DNA of 53,371 nucleotides from Lachnospiraceae bacterium UBA3814 (GCA_002368575.1 DFEA01000009.1:1-53371); one strand, 5' to 3'; positions 1 to 7,207 are shown, counted from the first letter of the stretch. Notes: generated by a model not told the origin, from the sequence alone. Program-made: numbers and translations.

Positions 1-191
1 ACAGAGCTCCACCAGGTCGATATTTCCTTTGAGCAGTCAACGGATTCAAGGGCCAGTATCCTGTTAAGCTGAGACTCAATATTATCTGCCGCAAGCTTGA
101 TACTGATCTGCGTAATGATAACGATTATGACCGCAACGTAAATAATGATCCTTATCAGTAATGATCTCTTAAGCGATTTTCTTTTTTTCAT
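1..191 (-). CDS. N-terminal fragment of a membrane protein (runs off window)
   Basis: Partial gene too short to stand out as an ORF; the reading frame is open from an ATG at 189-191 to the window edge. It begins MKKRKSLKRSLLIRIIIY, a basic stretch followed by one hydrophobic segment (about residues 10-28), then a polar region (QISIKLAADNIESQLNRIL) that looks extracytoplasmic. This is the usual start of a sensor protein such as a histidine kinase, chemotaxis receptor or GGDEF/EAL protein with an outside sensing domain, but too little is present to choose. An AGGAG ribosome binding site lies about 7 nt upstream of the ATG, and a strong promoter is at 235-263. I infer it is transcribed separately from the two-component operon upstream of it. 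Confidence 0.75.
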   Translation of the reverse strand, partial: MKKRKSLKRSLLIRIIIYVAVIIVIITQISIKLAADNIESQLNRILALESVDCSKEISTWWSS

Positions 192-234
192 GAGATTAGC
201 TCCTGGTTTATATTTGATAAGCAAACCGTAGGTC

Positions 235-263
235 ATTATAATACTGTTCGGCTTTAAATTCAA
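235..263 (-). promoter_or_regulatory. Sigma-A type promoter of the truncated membrane protein
   Basis: On the minus strand TTGAAT (258-263) and a perfect TATAAT (235-240) are separated by exactly 17 bp. It lies about 45 bp upstream of the start codon at 191 and just downstream of the lipoprotein stop codon. Confidence 0.75.
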
Positions 264-279
264 CAATTCATGGGCATTA

Positions 280-308
280 TGTCAAATAATACATTGACAT
301 AGTGTCAA
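280..308. promoter_or_regulatory. Three alternating TGTCAA/TTGACA half-sites (possible operator)
   Basis: TGTCAA (280-285), TTGACA (294-299) and TGTCAA (303-308) give two overlapping inverted repeats, with 8-bp and 3-bp spacers. They sit about 17-45 bp upstream of the -35 box at 258-263 and overlap the stop codon of the lipoprotein gene. The position suits an activator or repressor of the downstream gene. One half-site also resembles a -35 box, so part of the pattern could be a second promoter. Confidence 0.4.
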
Positions 309-1114
309 ACAAGTGGAAAGGTGCTTTCCCCATCGGGTCCTATTATCAGAAGGGACATGGTCTCTATGCTGTCCGTTAAGGTGTCATCAAGGTAAAAAAC
401 AAGCACCGTATCACGGGATTCCCCGGAAGCGATGGTATCATCAAAGGATTTCAGGTCATTCATCAGGATCGTCATCTGCTGATTAAGCCTTTCCGACTCA
501 TTTATCATAAGCCTTATCTTTACATCACTCTCGATCGGGCTGCATTTTAAGTCGGCCCCGGTATTGTTCGCAAGGTCGAAATGCAGTATCAGGAGCTTTT
601 CTCCCGGCTCCGCCTGAAGAGAAAACAGCATGACATCCTCAGAAACCGAGGTGTCGGGATAGCTGTCCTTTATCTCGCTTCCTGTATACACGACATCAAA
701 TTCCGGTATCCCCAGAGCCTGCCCTATAGAGACAGCTGCCTGACCGGGACCCCCTTCCAAAGGCTCCGGTCCTCCCTGCGGGCCCTCGGGCCCCTGCCCC
801 GGTATGTCCCCCGAAGGCCCCGGCATATCCGGTGCTGTTTCTTCGGGAAGAGGCTCGCTTATATCCACCGGCTCTCCCGCGATGGGGATCTCGGGCACGG
901 CGACGGTCAGGCCGTTGGAATGCGACCTGTCATATTTTAAGAGGACCCCCGCCGCGTATTCCGCTACCAGCTTAAGCTGTTCGTCCTCGGTACCCTCAGC
1001 CAGTATTATATCGTCGTCACTGTTGCACCCGGATAGCATAAACGCAAGCATGACTCCTGCCGCAGCTGCCCTTACCCTCATATAAGATGTTTTTTTAAGA
1101 AAATTCATACGCAA
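305..1114 (-). CDS. Lipoprotein with Gly/Pro-rich linker
   Basis: Predicted secreted lipoprotein of about 269 residues, last gene of the response regulator/reductase/kinase operon. A basic N-terminus and hydrophobic core end in the lipobox LSGC, followed by an acidic stretch (NSDDD). Residues about 90-127 are a collagen-like Gly/Pro-rich linker (GPEGPQGGPEPLEGGPGQ). The C-terminal half looks like a beta domain of the kind found in DUF4352-type lipoproteins (LLILHFDLANNTG, then a hydrophobic final strand); this assignment is weak. Two starts are possible. A TTG at 1114 is 7 nt after a perfect AGGAGG. An ATG at 1108 overlaps the kinase stop as ATGA but is 13 nt from the same site. I favour TTG by spacing. 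Position suggests a surface partner or stress target of the kinase. Confidence 0.85.
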   Translation of the reverse strand: MRMNFLKKTSYMRVRAAAAGVMLAFMLSGCNSDDDIILAEGTEDEQLKLVAEYAAGVLLKYDRSHSNGLTVAVPEIPIAGEPVDISEPLPEETAPDMPGPSGDIPGQGPEGPQGGPEPLEGGPGQAAVSIGQALGIPEFDVVYTGSEIKDSYPDTSVSEDVMLFSLQAEPGEKLLILHFDLANNTGADLKCSPIESDVKIRLMINESERLNQQMTILMNDLKSFDDTIASGESRDTVLVFYLDDTLTDSIETMSLLIIGPDGESTFPLV

Positions 1115-2592
1115 GCCTTTACCTCCTGGCTCTTAGCATCCAGCTCAAACCAGAACGACACCCCGTTTTCGCGGTTTTCCACTCCGTATTTCTGGTTAAA
1201 GCTGTCCATTATCGCCTTGACTATGGAAAGACCGATCCCGGTCCCGCCATATTCTCTGGTCCTTGCCTTATCTACCTTATAAAATTTGGTCCATAGCTTG
1301 TCAACTGCCTCCTCCGGTATGGGATCACCTGTATTGAACACGCTTATACGAACGATATCGCCCAGAGGCTCTGCCTTTATCTCGATCCTTTTCTCGCCTT
1401 TAGCGTAGTGGATGGCATTTGAAAGGTAATTATTTATGATCTGCTCTGTCTTAAACTCATCCGCCCATACATAGACCGGCCCGCTCTCATCAAAGGAAAG
1501 GCTTATATCATTCTGCTCAAGCAGTATCTCAACGGAATGTATGCAGCTTTTTATCAGGGCGATGATGTCGAAGCGCTCCATCGACACACTATCATCCCCG
1601 CTCTCCAGCTGATTGAGCTCCAAAAGACTCATGACCAGCCGGTTCATCTTTGCGGCCTCGTCTATTATAACGTCACAGTAGAATTCCCGGCTTTCCTCAT
1701 CGGAGTTCACATTGTCCTTAAGGCCCTCCGCGTAGCCCTGCACCAGCGCTATCGGAGTTTTCAGCTCATGTGATACATTGGAAAGGAATTCCTTCCTCAT
1801 CTCATCGATCTCTGTTTTCCGCTCGAGATCCTTCAAAAGCTCGATGTTTGCGCTTTTAAGCTCCGATATCGTTGACTGGAGCTTCTCCGAAAGCTTGTTT
1901 ATATTGCTGCCCAGAAGATCGATCTCATTGTCCCCGTGGCTTTTGTACTTGGCCTCGAAATCAAGGTTCGTCATCCTCTCGGAAATATCCGCAAGCTCCA
2001 GCACGGGTCTTGTGACCTTTTTGGCCACATACCATACGATTATCATGCCCACGGCGATGACCACTATTCCTATATAGGCAAGGAGCGTATTGGAAATGGC
2101 CGCACTGTCCTTGATCCCCTCTACCGGGGTCCTTATAAGGAGCATCTTCCCATCCCCTAAAAAGCCCCACAGCTCAAGATATTCAAGCTGTACCGCCCGG
2201 TCCTTTGAGCGCTGTATCATGTAGTTTGAGGTCGTGATGATCTCCTCCGCATCCGGCGGACCGTAGATGACATACTCTATAAGGCGCCTGGCAAGCATAT
2301 TATTATCCTTGGTGGTCGCCTTTACGGTCTCGGTATCGGTATCCAGTATTATTATCTCAAGATTGTTGGTGCTTGCGAGAGATAAAAACTGTGTATCAAA
2401 ATCAGTGGAATTAATGTCCCCCGCCTTCATCTGTGAATCGATCTCATCGTATGCCCTGATCAGCAAAGCCTCCTTGCGCCGTATGTAAAACGGGCTCAGG
2501 AAAACAACGTTGGCTATCCACATTAAGGCCAGAAGTCCGATCATCACCCCGCCGACTATCAGCGTGAACTGTTTTTTTATAGAATGCTTCAT
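1105..2592 (-). CDS. Sensor histidine kinase, VanS/PhoR-like
   Basis: Membrane histidine kinase of 495 residues. Transmembrane segments lie at about 9-33 and 168-190 and enclose an extracytoplasmic domain of about 130 residues. HAMP region follows (about 191-243), then a coiled linker. The HisKA box is SNVSHELKTPIAL with phospho-acceptor His275. The ATPase domain has an N box (NNYLSNAIHYA), a G1 box (NTGDPIPEE) and a G2 box (GGTGIGLSIV). All catalytic motifs are intact, so it should autophosphorylate and pass phosphate to the regulator encoded two genes upstream at 3511-4185. It starts 4 nt after the reductase gene and overlaps the lipoprotein gene, so the three are surely co-transcribed. The ligand is unknown; VanS-like kinases often respond to the cell envelope. 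Confidence 0.95.
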   Translation of the reverse strand: MKHSIKKQFTLIVGGVMIGLLALMWIANVVFLSPFYIRRKEALLIRAYDEIDSQMKAGDINSTDFDTQFLSLASTNNLEIIILDTDTETVKATTKDNNMLARRLIEYVIYGPPDAEEIITTSNYMIQRSKDRAVQLEYLELWGFLGDGKMLLIRTPVEGIKDSAAISNTLLAYIGIVVIAVGMIIVWYVAKKVTRPVLELADISERMTNLDFEAKYKSHGDNEIDLLGSNINKLSEKLQSTISELKSANIELLKDLERKTEIDEMRKEFLSNVSHELKTPIALVQGYAEGLKDNVNSDEESREFYCDVIIDEAAKMNRLVMSLLELNQLESGDDSVSMERFDIIALIKSCIHSVEILLEQNDISLSFDESGPVYVWADEFKTEQIINNYLSNAIHYAKGEKRIEIKAEPLGDIVRISVFNTGDPIPEEAVDKLWTKFYKVDKARTREYGGTGIGLSIVKAIMDSFNQKYGVENRENGVSFWFELDAKSQEVKACV

Positions 2593-2595
2593 GGC

Positions 2596-3483
2596 TCAGA
2601 TATTGTCCGGATTGCTCCTTTTTGTCGGAATCACAAAATCAGGATGCTCCCCCAGCCAGCCATTCTGCGGCATGGTGCTCAAAATCCAGAGTTCATCCTG
2701 TGTAAGCTCAAAGTCAAACACCTCAGTATTCGCGATTATATGCTCCCTTGAGGTGGCCTTCGGAATGGGGAGTATCCCCTTCTGCAGAAGGAATCTCAGG
2801 TTGACCTGCTGTATGCTCTTTCCGTATTTATCCGCAAGCTTCTTAAGGATGGCATTGCCCATAAGAGCGTTTTCCCTGCCTCTTCCGAGAGGGCTCCAGG
2901 CCATCGGAAGGATATCATTTTCCTTACAGTAGCTTACGGCCGCCTCCTGGGAATAGCCCGGATGCAGCTCAAGCTGGTCCACCACCGGCTTTATACTGCA
3001 GTTTTCAAGGATATTGTGCAGATGATGAGGCAGGAAATTACTGAGGCCGAGGCGCCTTACCCTGCCCGCCCTTACCTCCTCCTCCATTGCGGCGTAGGTC
3101 TCGATATCCCGTTCCTTCCAGTTCTCCGACAGCTCCCCGGTCTCCCTCGGCCAGTGTATCATATATATATCCACATAATCCGTCTGAAGCCTTTTTAAGG
3201 ACCTGTCAAGGGCAGCCCTTACACCGTCCCTTCCCATCTCGTCGATCCACAGCTTAGTCTCGATGATAAAATCCTCACGGGGAATGCCGCTCTCCTTAAC
3301 TGCCTGTCCCAGATATTTCTCGGTCTCGTAGAGGGAAGCCGTGTCAAAAAACCTGTAGCCCGCGTCTATAGCCTCCTTTATAGGCCTTAAATTATCCTGA
3401 AATTCCTCGTTATAGGTTCCGAAGCCTATTGCCGGCAGGACGCTGCCGTCATTCAATGTGTAAACAGTATCCGAAAATCTCAT
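2596..3483 (-). CDS. Aldo/keto reductase
   Basis: NADPH-dependent aldo/keto reductase of 295 residues, a normal full length. The catalytic tetrad is complete: Asp47 and Tyr52 in FFDTASLYETE, Lys77 in IIETKLWI, His110 in VDIYMIHWP. The nucleotide-binding C-terminal part has the IPKATSREHI motif (family: IPKS, contacting the NADP phosphate). Closest in style to YvgN/YtbE-type bacterial reductases that act on methylglyoxal, glyoxal and other aldehydes; the substrate cannot be read from sequence. It lies between the response regulator (27 nt upstream) and the histidine kinase (4 nt downstream), an unusual place for a metabolic enzyme. This suggests carbonyl or electrophile stress is linked to the signal. 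Confidence 0.94.
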   Translation of the reverse strand: MRFSDTVYTLNDGSVLPAIGFGTYNEEFQDNLRPIKEAIDAGYRFFDTASLYETEKYLGQAVKESGIPREDFIIETKLWIDEMGRDGVRAALDRSLKRLQTDYVDIYMIHWPRETGELSENWKERDIETYAAMEEEVRAGRVRRLGLSNFLPHHLHNILENCSIKPVVDQLELHPGYSQEAAVSYCKENDILPMAWSPLGRGRENALMGNAILKKLADKYGKSIQQVNLRFLLQKGILPIPKATSREHIIANTEVFDFELTQDELWILSTMPQNGWLGEHPDFVIPTKRSNPDNI

Positions 3484-3510
3484 CTCTGACCTCCTTTAAA
3501 ACAGCCCTTC

Positions 3511-4185
3511 TCACGGTTCAAACTTATAGCCCATTCCCCAGATAGTCTTTATGCATTCTCCCTTTTCCCCTATCTTGCTCCTCAGCTTCTTAACATGAGT
3601 ATCTATGGTCCGGGCATCCCCGAAGTAATCATAATTCCACACATTATTGAGTATCTTTTCACGAGACAGAGCTATGTTCTGATTTTCCATAAAGTATGTC
3701 AGAAGCTCAAATTCCTTAAAGCTCAGCTCTATCTTTTTCCCGTCAACTATCACCTGATGCGCGGCCTTGTCAAGGATTATGCCTCCGGCCTCGATCTTAT
3801 CCTCCTGTTCAAGGACATTGCTCCTTCTGAGGATCGCGTTCACTCTTGCCACAAGGATCTTTGGAGAAAAGGGCTTGGAAATATATTCATCCACCCCGTA
3901 CTCAAAGCCCTTAAGCTCATCTCTTTCATCCCCCTTGGCAGTAAGCATGATAACAGGGACCTTAGAGGACTCCCTGACCTCCTTTACGACAGTAAGGCCA
4001 TCCACCTTCGGCATCATTATATCTACGATCATCAGGGATATATCCTTATCCTCATAAAAAATATCCAGTGCCTCTGCTCCGTCAGCCGCCTCAAGGACCT
4101 CATAGCCCTCTTTGACAAGAAAGTCCTTTACAAGCTTCCTCATCCTGCTTTCATCATCTACAACAAGTACCTTTATTCTCTCCAT
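3511..4185 (-). CDS. OmpR/PhoB-family response regulator
   Basis: Transcription regulator of 224 residues. The receiver domain (1-120) has the acidic pair Asp10-Asp11, phospho-acceptor Asp55 in IVDIMMPKVDG, the conserved Thr/Lys in MLTAKGDERDE, and the YISKPF switch motif. The winged-helix DNA-binding domain (about 128-224) contains ELSFKEFELLTYF and the recognition helix region DARTIDTHVKKLRSKIG, ending in GMGYKFEP. It pairs with the histidine kinase at 1105-2592. Palindromes upstream of it (4203-4240) may be its own binding sites. Confidence 0.96.
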   Translation of the reverse strand: MERIKVLVVDDESRMRKLVKDFLVKEGYEVLEAADGAEALDIFYEDKDISLMIVDIMMPKVDGLTVVKEVRESSKVPVIMLTAKGDERDELKGFEYGVDEYISKPFSPKILVARVNAILRRSNVLEQEDKIEAGGIILDKAAHQVIVDGKKIELSFKEFELLTYFMENQNIALSREKILNNVWNYDYFGDARTIDTHVKKLRSKIGEKGECIKTIWGMGYKFEP

Positions 4186-4202
4186 ATCCTTCCCCCGGTA
4201 TC

Positions 4203-4246
4203 GTAAACAGGTTTACAGGAAACTAATGAATCCGTTTCCTATTATA
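4203..4246 (-). promoter_or_regulatory. Promoter/operator region of the two-component operon
   Basis: On the minus strand a TATAAT -10 box lies at 4241-4246, with no good -35. Downstream of it are two inverted repeats: AGGAAAC/GTTTCCT arms at 4217-4223 and 4234-4240, and the 14-bp palindrome GTAAACAGGTTTAC at 4203-4216. They sit in the short 5' leader before the ATG at 4185 and could be autoregulatory operators or a small leader hairpin. Confidence 0.45.
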
Positions 4247-4247
4247 T

Positions 4248-4802
4248 TCAATATATTTCCAGCTCTTCCTCCCGCTCCCTGACCGCGGCCTCACGCTCCG
4301 AAAGCTCCTGCTCCCAGGCCGCGTATTCATTCGTTATGGCAGTCTTATAATTAATGATATTCGGTACATCGGACTTGAGAGCTATAATAAACATCGCTCC
4401 TATCATCACTATAAGGACCGCGATCATAACAAGCGCTCCCTGATATTCCTTTTTATAGGTCTTGCGTACCTTCTTCTCCTGCGGCTTTTTTTCGGGCTCC
4501 TTATCCTTTTTCAGAGCATCAGAATAGGACACTATGAGAGGAATATCGCTTACCAGCTCATCCGGTATCTGGGAAGAACGGTAAAGATAGTCCCTGAGTG
4601 TCCTCAGATATTCCTGTCCGACAGGAGTGATAAACGTATTGTTCTGGATCATGCGGTTATATACTGCAAGTACCGCCTGCGGGTTATCATCCTTCATTTT
4701 TGAGGAGACATAGTTGATCCGTGAAACCTCCTCTTTAGCTATATCGGCATCCTCCTCCGTAAGAAAAAGATACCCCTCCACACTTCTTCCAATGCCAGCC
4801 AT
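4248..4802 (-). CDS. Conserved single-pass membrane protein of unknown function
   Basis: Protein of 184 residues; I know no function. The N-terminal half (1-105) is a soluble, mostly helical domain starting MAGIGRSVEGYLFLTEEDADIA, with the phrase FITPVGQEYLRTLRDYL. A basic linker (KKPQEKKVRKTYKKEYQ) leads to one transmembrane helix at about 124-142, then a charged C-terminal helix likely to be coiled coil (EQELSEREAAVREREEELE). There is no signal peptide, so the N-terminus is probably cytoplasmic. From memory it resembles a small protein seen in many Lachnospiraceae. It lies 28 nt after the YczE-like gene and probably shares its transcript. Confidence 0.75.
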   Translation of the reverse strand: MAGIGRSVEGYLFLTEEDADIAKEEVSRINYVSSKMKDDNPQAVLAVYNRMIQNNTFITPVGQEYLRTLRDYLYRSSQIPDELVSDIPLIVSYSDALKKDKEPEKKPQEKKVRKTYKKEYQGALVMIAVLIVMIGAMFIIALKSDVPNIINYKTAITNEYAAWEQELSEREAAVREREEELEIY

Positions 4803-4830
4803 CCCTTACTTCCCCGCACTCATTATATTT

Positions 4831-5496
4831 TCAGGCCTCACCCAGTATCCTTTCCACGATCCGGCCGTTGACCGGCAGAAAGAAGCCCGCAACCGGGCCC
4901 ACCAGAAATGCACAGATGACGGTGCCTGCTCCGAAAATGCCCCCTAAGAGCCATCCGATCACCACAAAGCATACATCGACTATGATCCTTATTATGCTGA
5001 ACCTTTTATTCAGCTTATCACTGATGACTATGGCGACCAGATCGTTCGGCCCGGTCCCGGCATCTGATTTTATGACAATGGTCATCCCATATGCCAGTAT
5101 CACACACCCGAGCATCAGCATGATCACCCTGGGTGCGATCCCGTTCATGGCCGAGACCAGCGGGGTTAAAAGCATCGTAAAAAAATCTATGATCGGTCCG
5201 CCGCAGAACATGCAGATCACGGTACCGACCTTTATATAGCTCCTGTCAACAAAAAGCAGGATGATTATTATGATAAAGCATACAGCGATGTGTACCCTTC
5301 CGTGAGTCAGCACGCTTAAGCCCGTAACCCCGGACAGAGTCCTGAACAGCCCCTGGACCAGAACGTTAAAGGGATCCGATCCGAGCTCCGCGAGTAAAAA
5401 CAGTGTGACCCCGAGATGGGCAATGGTCAGACCCGCAAGCAGTATCACTATCCGTATCACCCATTCCTTCACGGTACGCTTATTTTCATTTTCCAT
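4831..5496 (-). CDS. YczE/YyaS/YitT-family integral membrane protein
   Basis: Integral membrane protein of 221 residues with about five hydrophobic segments. Family signs are an early loop ELGSDPFNVLVQGL, the repeat of this theme SDAGTGPNDLVAIVIS near residue 145, and the C-terminal GAGTVICAFLVGPVAGFF. This matches the YczE/YyaS group (COG2364), membrane proteins of poorly defined function. RBS AAGGAAG lies 5 nt before the ATG. The intergenic region upstream holds the large inverted repeat at 5522-5580, which probably contains or controls its promoter. Confidence 0.85.
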   Translation of the reverse strand: MENENKRTVKEWVIRIVILLAGLTIAHLGVTLFLLAELGSDPFNVLVQGLFRTLSGVTGLSVLTHGRVHIAVCFIIIIILLFVDRSYIKVGTVICMFCGGPIIDFFTMLLTPLVSAMNGIAPRVIMLMLGCVILAYGMTIVIKSDAGTGPNDLVAIVISDKLNKRFSIIRIIVDVCFVVIGWLLGGIFGAGTVICAFLVGPVAGFFLPVNGRIVERILGEA

Positions 5497-5521
5497 AGAG
5501 TCTTCCTTTATAACTGTGTAT

Positions 5522-5580
5522 AACCAATGTCATTAACTTAAGCTAATATATATTATGAACTTAAGTTAATGACATTGGTT
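5522..5580. repeat. Perfect 21-bp inverted repeat between the sigma factor and YczE-like genes
   Basis: Arms 5522-5542 and 5560-5580 are perfectly complementary over 21 bp, around a 17-nt A/T-only-rich loop (5543-5559) containing TATATATT. The right arm begins with CTTAAG and ends with TTGGTT. No T-run follows on either strand, so it is not an ordinary terminator. It could be an extended operator with a central -10, or an RNA-processing hairpin. Confidence 0.85.
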
Positions 5581-5590
5581 CACAACCTCC

Positions 5591-6079
5591 TCATGCGCGG
5601 TTCAGAAAGCTTCTCAGTGTGAAAAGCGCCTCCTTATGCCGAAGCTTTGTCACTCCATACGAAAGAGACATCATTTCTGATATCTCCTGTAACGTATAAC
5701 CATGATAATAACGGTTTATTATGATATCCCGCTGCTCCTCTGGGAGAGACTTAAGAGCCTCCGCGAGCTCACCCAGTGTCTCGTCGTTAAGCAGCTCCTC
5801 GTCTATCTCCTTTTCGGTGGAAAGCTCTTCAGGCACCTCCTCCGTCATCTTGTACCTGCGGTAATAATCAATAACACTGTTCCTGGTTATCTGATATATC
5901 CATGTGGAATAGGCAGCCTTGGTATTATCGTAGGTGTCCAGTTTATCATACACCTTCAGGAATATATCACCCGTCAGATCCTCCGCATCCTCCCGTGAGC
6001 GGACTCTCTGATAAACATAAGAAAAAACCTTATCGTGAAAATCAATGTACAGCTGCTCCCGAATTGATCCTGCTTCCAT
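5591..6079 (-). CDS. ECF-type RNA polymerase sigma factor
   Basis: Sigma-70 family factor of the extracytoplasmic-function class, 162 residues. Region 2 is at about 9-75: FSYVYQRVRSREDAEDLTGDIFLKVYDKLDTY, then STWIYQITRNSVIDYYRR, which binds core polymerase and the -10. Region 4 is at about 105-160: LPEEQRDIIINRYYHGYTLQEISEMM and the helix-turn-helix recognition segment ending LRHKEALFTLRS. The linker between them is acidic. It starts 2 nt after the 82-aa peptide gene, so the two are translationally linked. No classical anti-sigma gene with zinc motif or membrane helix lies directly beside it; the double-glycine peptide or the 210-aa protein upstream are candidate partners. Confidence 0.95.
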   Translation of the reverse strand: MEAGSIREQLYIDFHDKVFSYVYQRVRSREDAEDLTGDIFLKVYDKLDTYDNTKAAYSTWIYQITRNSVIDYYRRYKMTEEVPEELSTEKEIDEELLNDETLGELAEALKSLPEEQRDIIINRYYHGYTLQEISEMMSLSYGVTKLRHKEALFTLRSFLNRA

Positions 6080-6081
6080 AT

Positions 6082-6330
6082 TCAGAACCTTAATCCCGGA
6101 TTTCCTTCACCTGAAAGTCCCGGCAGTATGCTGCCGGCAGTGATTTCCGAACCGGCGCTCATACCTCCCGCGGCATATTCAAGCTGCTCGTCAGACACCT
6201 CTGTAAGCCTTGCTTTTTTATTTCTTAAACCGTTTCGTGAATCAGCCTCAGCGATCACGGAGGCAAGCTTGCTGTTTCCCTGAAATTTCTGAAAATCAAA
6301 CAGATTAAACAATACCCTTTCCGTCGTCAT
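6082..6330 (-). CDS. Small protein with double-glycine leader-like motif
   Basis: Peptide of 82 residues. The frame could start at 6339, but AGGAGG (6340-6345) abuts that codon and is 9 nt from the ATG at 6330, so I choose 6330. The first 56 residues resemble a leader: MTTERVLFNLFDFQKFQGN, a charged helix, then LTEVSDEQLEYAAGG, the pattern (LS-x-E-E-L-x-x-x-GG) of leaders cut by C39 peptidase/ABC exporters and of Nif11-like RiPP precursors. The 26-residue tail MSAGSEITAGSILPGLSGEG and on is Gly/Ser-rich without Cys. No exporter or modification enzyme is in the window. It may instead be a small regulator of the ECF sigma factor encoded 2 nt downstream. Function unknown. Confidence 0.7.
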   Translation of the reverse strand: MTTERVLFNLFDFQKFQGNSKLASVIAEADSRNGLRNKKARLTEVSDEQLEYAAGGMSAGSEITAGSILPGLSGEGNPGLRF

Positions 6331-6372
6331 GATCATCATCCTCCTTCTTCCATATATTAAAGGCTTTACCCT

Positions 6373-7005
6373 TTACCTGTGCTCGAGCTTACGGATTATC
6401 GTTACGTCCACCTCGCCGTGATCGATACCTATCTGGATATCATCAGCCAGATTTCCGACTATTGATTTTTCCAGCTCGTCCCAGGCCTGAGCGTTATCGT
6501 TATCAGAATCCTTTTCATCAAAGAGACTTTGCCTGTACTGCTGAAGCGACCAGAGGTTGCACTGCAGTGTATGGAAGGCATAGCTGGGCTCCTCAGCCTC
6601 CGGCATCAGCATGCCGTAATTTAATACGGCAGTTTTGTTAAGATCACCCGGCGCCATAAAGGTAAGCTGTATCACCTCGCTTATTTTTCCCATAAGACCC
6701 TTCGCGAGAGTATTGCTCCCGGTAGAGGAAAGGGACATGAGCTCTTCATATTTGGAACGGCTCATTTCGGTCCTGCCCCTTACGTGCACCTTGCAGAGGC
6801 TGTCATCCCCTTCAAACCAGATATCCGCTGTTATTCCTTCCGTAATGCCCCTGATCATGCCCAGAGTCTCCTCAGTAAGAAGGAGCAGTCTCAGGGTATC
6901 CTTCCTGCCGTAATTTTCGTAATCGGCCAGTCTCTCAGCTTCCTTAACTATCTTCTCATATGATTCATCATCATCATACATAACACGGATCCTGTCAGTA
7001 ACCAT
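6373..7005 (-). CDS. Uncharacterised protein, possibly divergent anti-sigma-like ATPase fold
   Basis: Protein of 210 residues starting MVTDRIRVMYDDDESYE. The frame is open to 7074, but that TTG is the -35 box of its promoter. The ATG at 7003-7005 has GGAGG 5 nt upstream, so 7005 is the start. No signal peptide or membrane segment. The stretch KDTLRLLLLTEETLGMIRGITE, then short alternating strands (TADIWFEGDD, CKVHVRGRTEM), recalls the N-box helix and strands of GHKL/RsbW-type ATPases, but the catalytic motifs are not clear. The C-terminus (DDIQIGIDHGEVDVTIIRKLE) would be a final strand. First gene of the transcript that continues into the double-glycine peptide and ECF sigma factor, so a role in sigma control is plausible but unproven. 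Confidence 0.65.
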   Translation of the reverse strand: MVTDRIRVMYDDDESYEKIVKEAERLADYENYGRKDTLRLLLLTEETLGMIRGITEGITADIWFEGDDSLCKVHVRGRTEMSRSKYEELMSLSSTGSNTLAKGLMGKISEVIQLTFMAPGDLNKTAVLNYGMLMPEAEEPSYAFHTLQCNLWSLQQYRQSLFDEKDSDNDNAQAWDELEKSIVGNLADDIQIGIDHGEVDVTIIRKLEHR

Positions 7006-7045
7006 CTTAACCTCCACTTCATCAACTCTTTTTACTGCACATAAT

Positions 7046-7074
7046 ATTATACGAATAAAACAAACTCTTGGCAA
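7046..7074 (-). promoter_or_regulatory. Promoter of the 210-aa protein/ECF sigma operon
   Basis: Minus-strand TTGCCA (7069-7074) and TATAAT (7046-7051) with a 17-bp spacer; predicted start near 7039. It settles the start codon of the gene at 6373-7005, because the longer frame would begin inside the promoter. Confidence 0.75.
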
Positions 7075-7119
7075 TTAATATGTATTTATTTTTTTCACCC
7101 TTTTCCTCCCCCCTCTTCA

Positions 7120-7148
7120 TTGCCATAAACCCCGGTACAGCGTATAAT
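7120..7148 (+). promoter_or_regulatory. Promoter of the 35-codon gene
   Basis: TTGCCA (7120-7125) and TATAAT (7143-7148) with a 17-bp spacer. The same two hexamers are used by the divergent promoter at 7046-7074. Predicted start near 7155, giving a leader of about 50 nt. Confidence 0.75.
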
Positions 7149-7207
7149 CTAACATATAGAAGCTATTCATAGTATAACCAAAAGCAATAATAAAAAGGAG
7201 AATAAGA

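Noticed and set aside
6082..6330. Confirmed bacteriocin or RiPP precursor
   Set aside because: The leader-like motif is good, but there is no exporter, peptidase, modification or immunity gene in the window, so only the motif is claimed.
7006..7074. Longer N-terminus of the 210-aa protein starting at 7074
   Set aside because: The TTG at 7074 is part of the -35 box of the promoter; GGAGG precedes the ATG at 7005.
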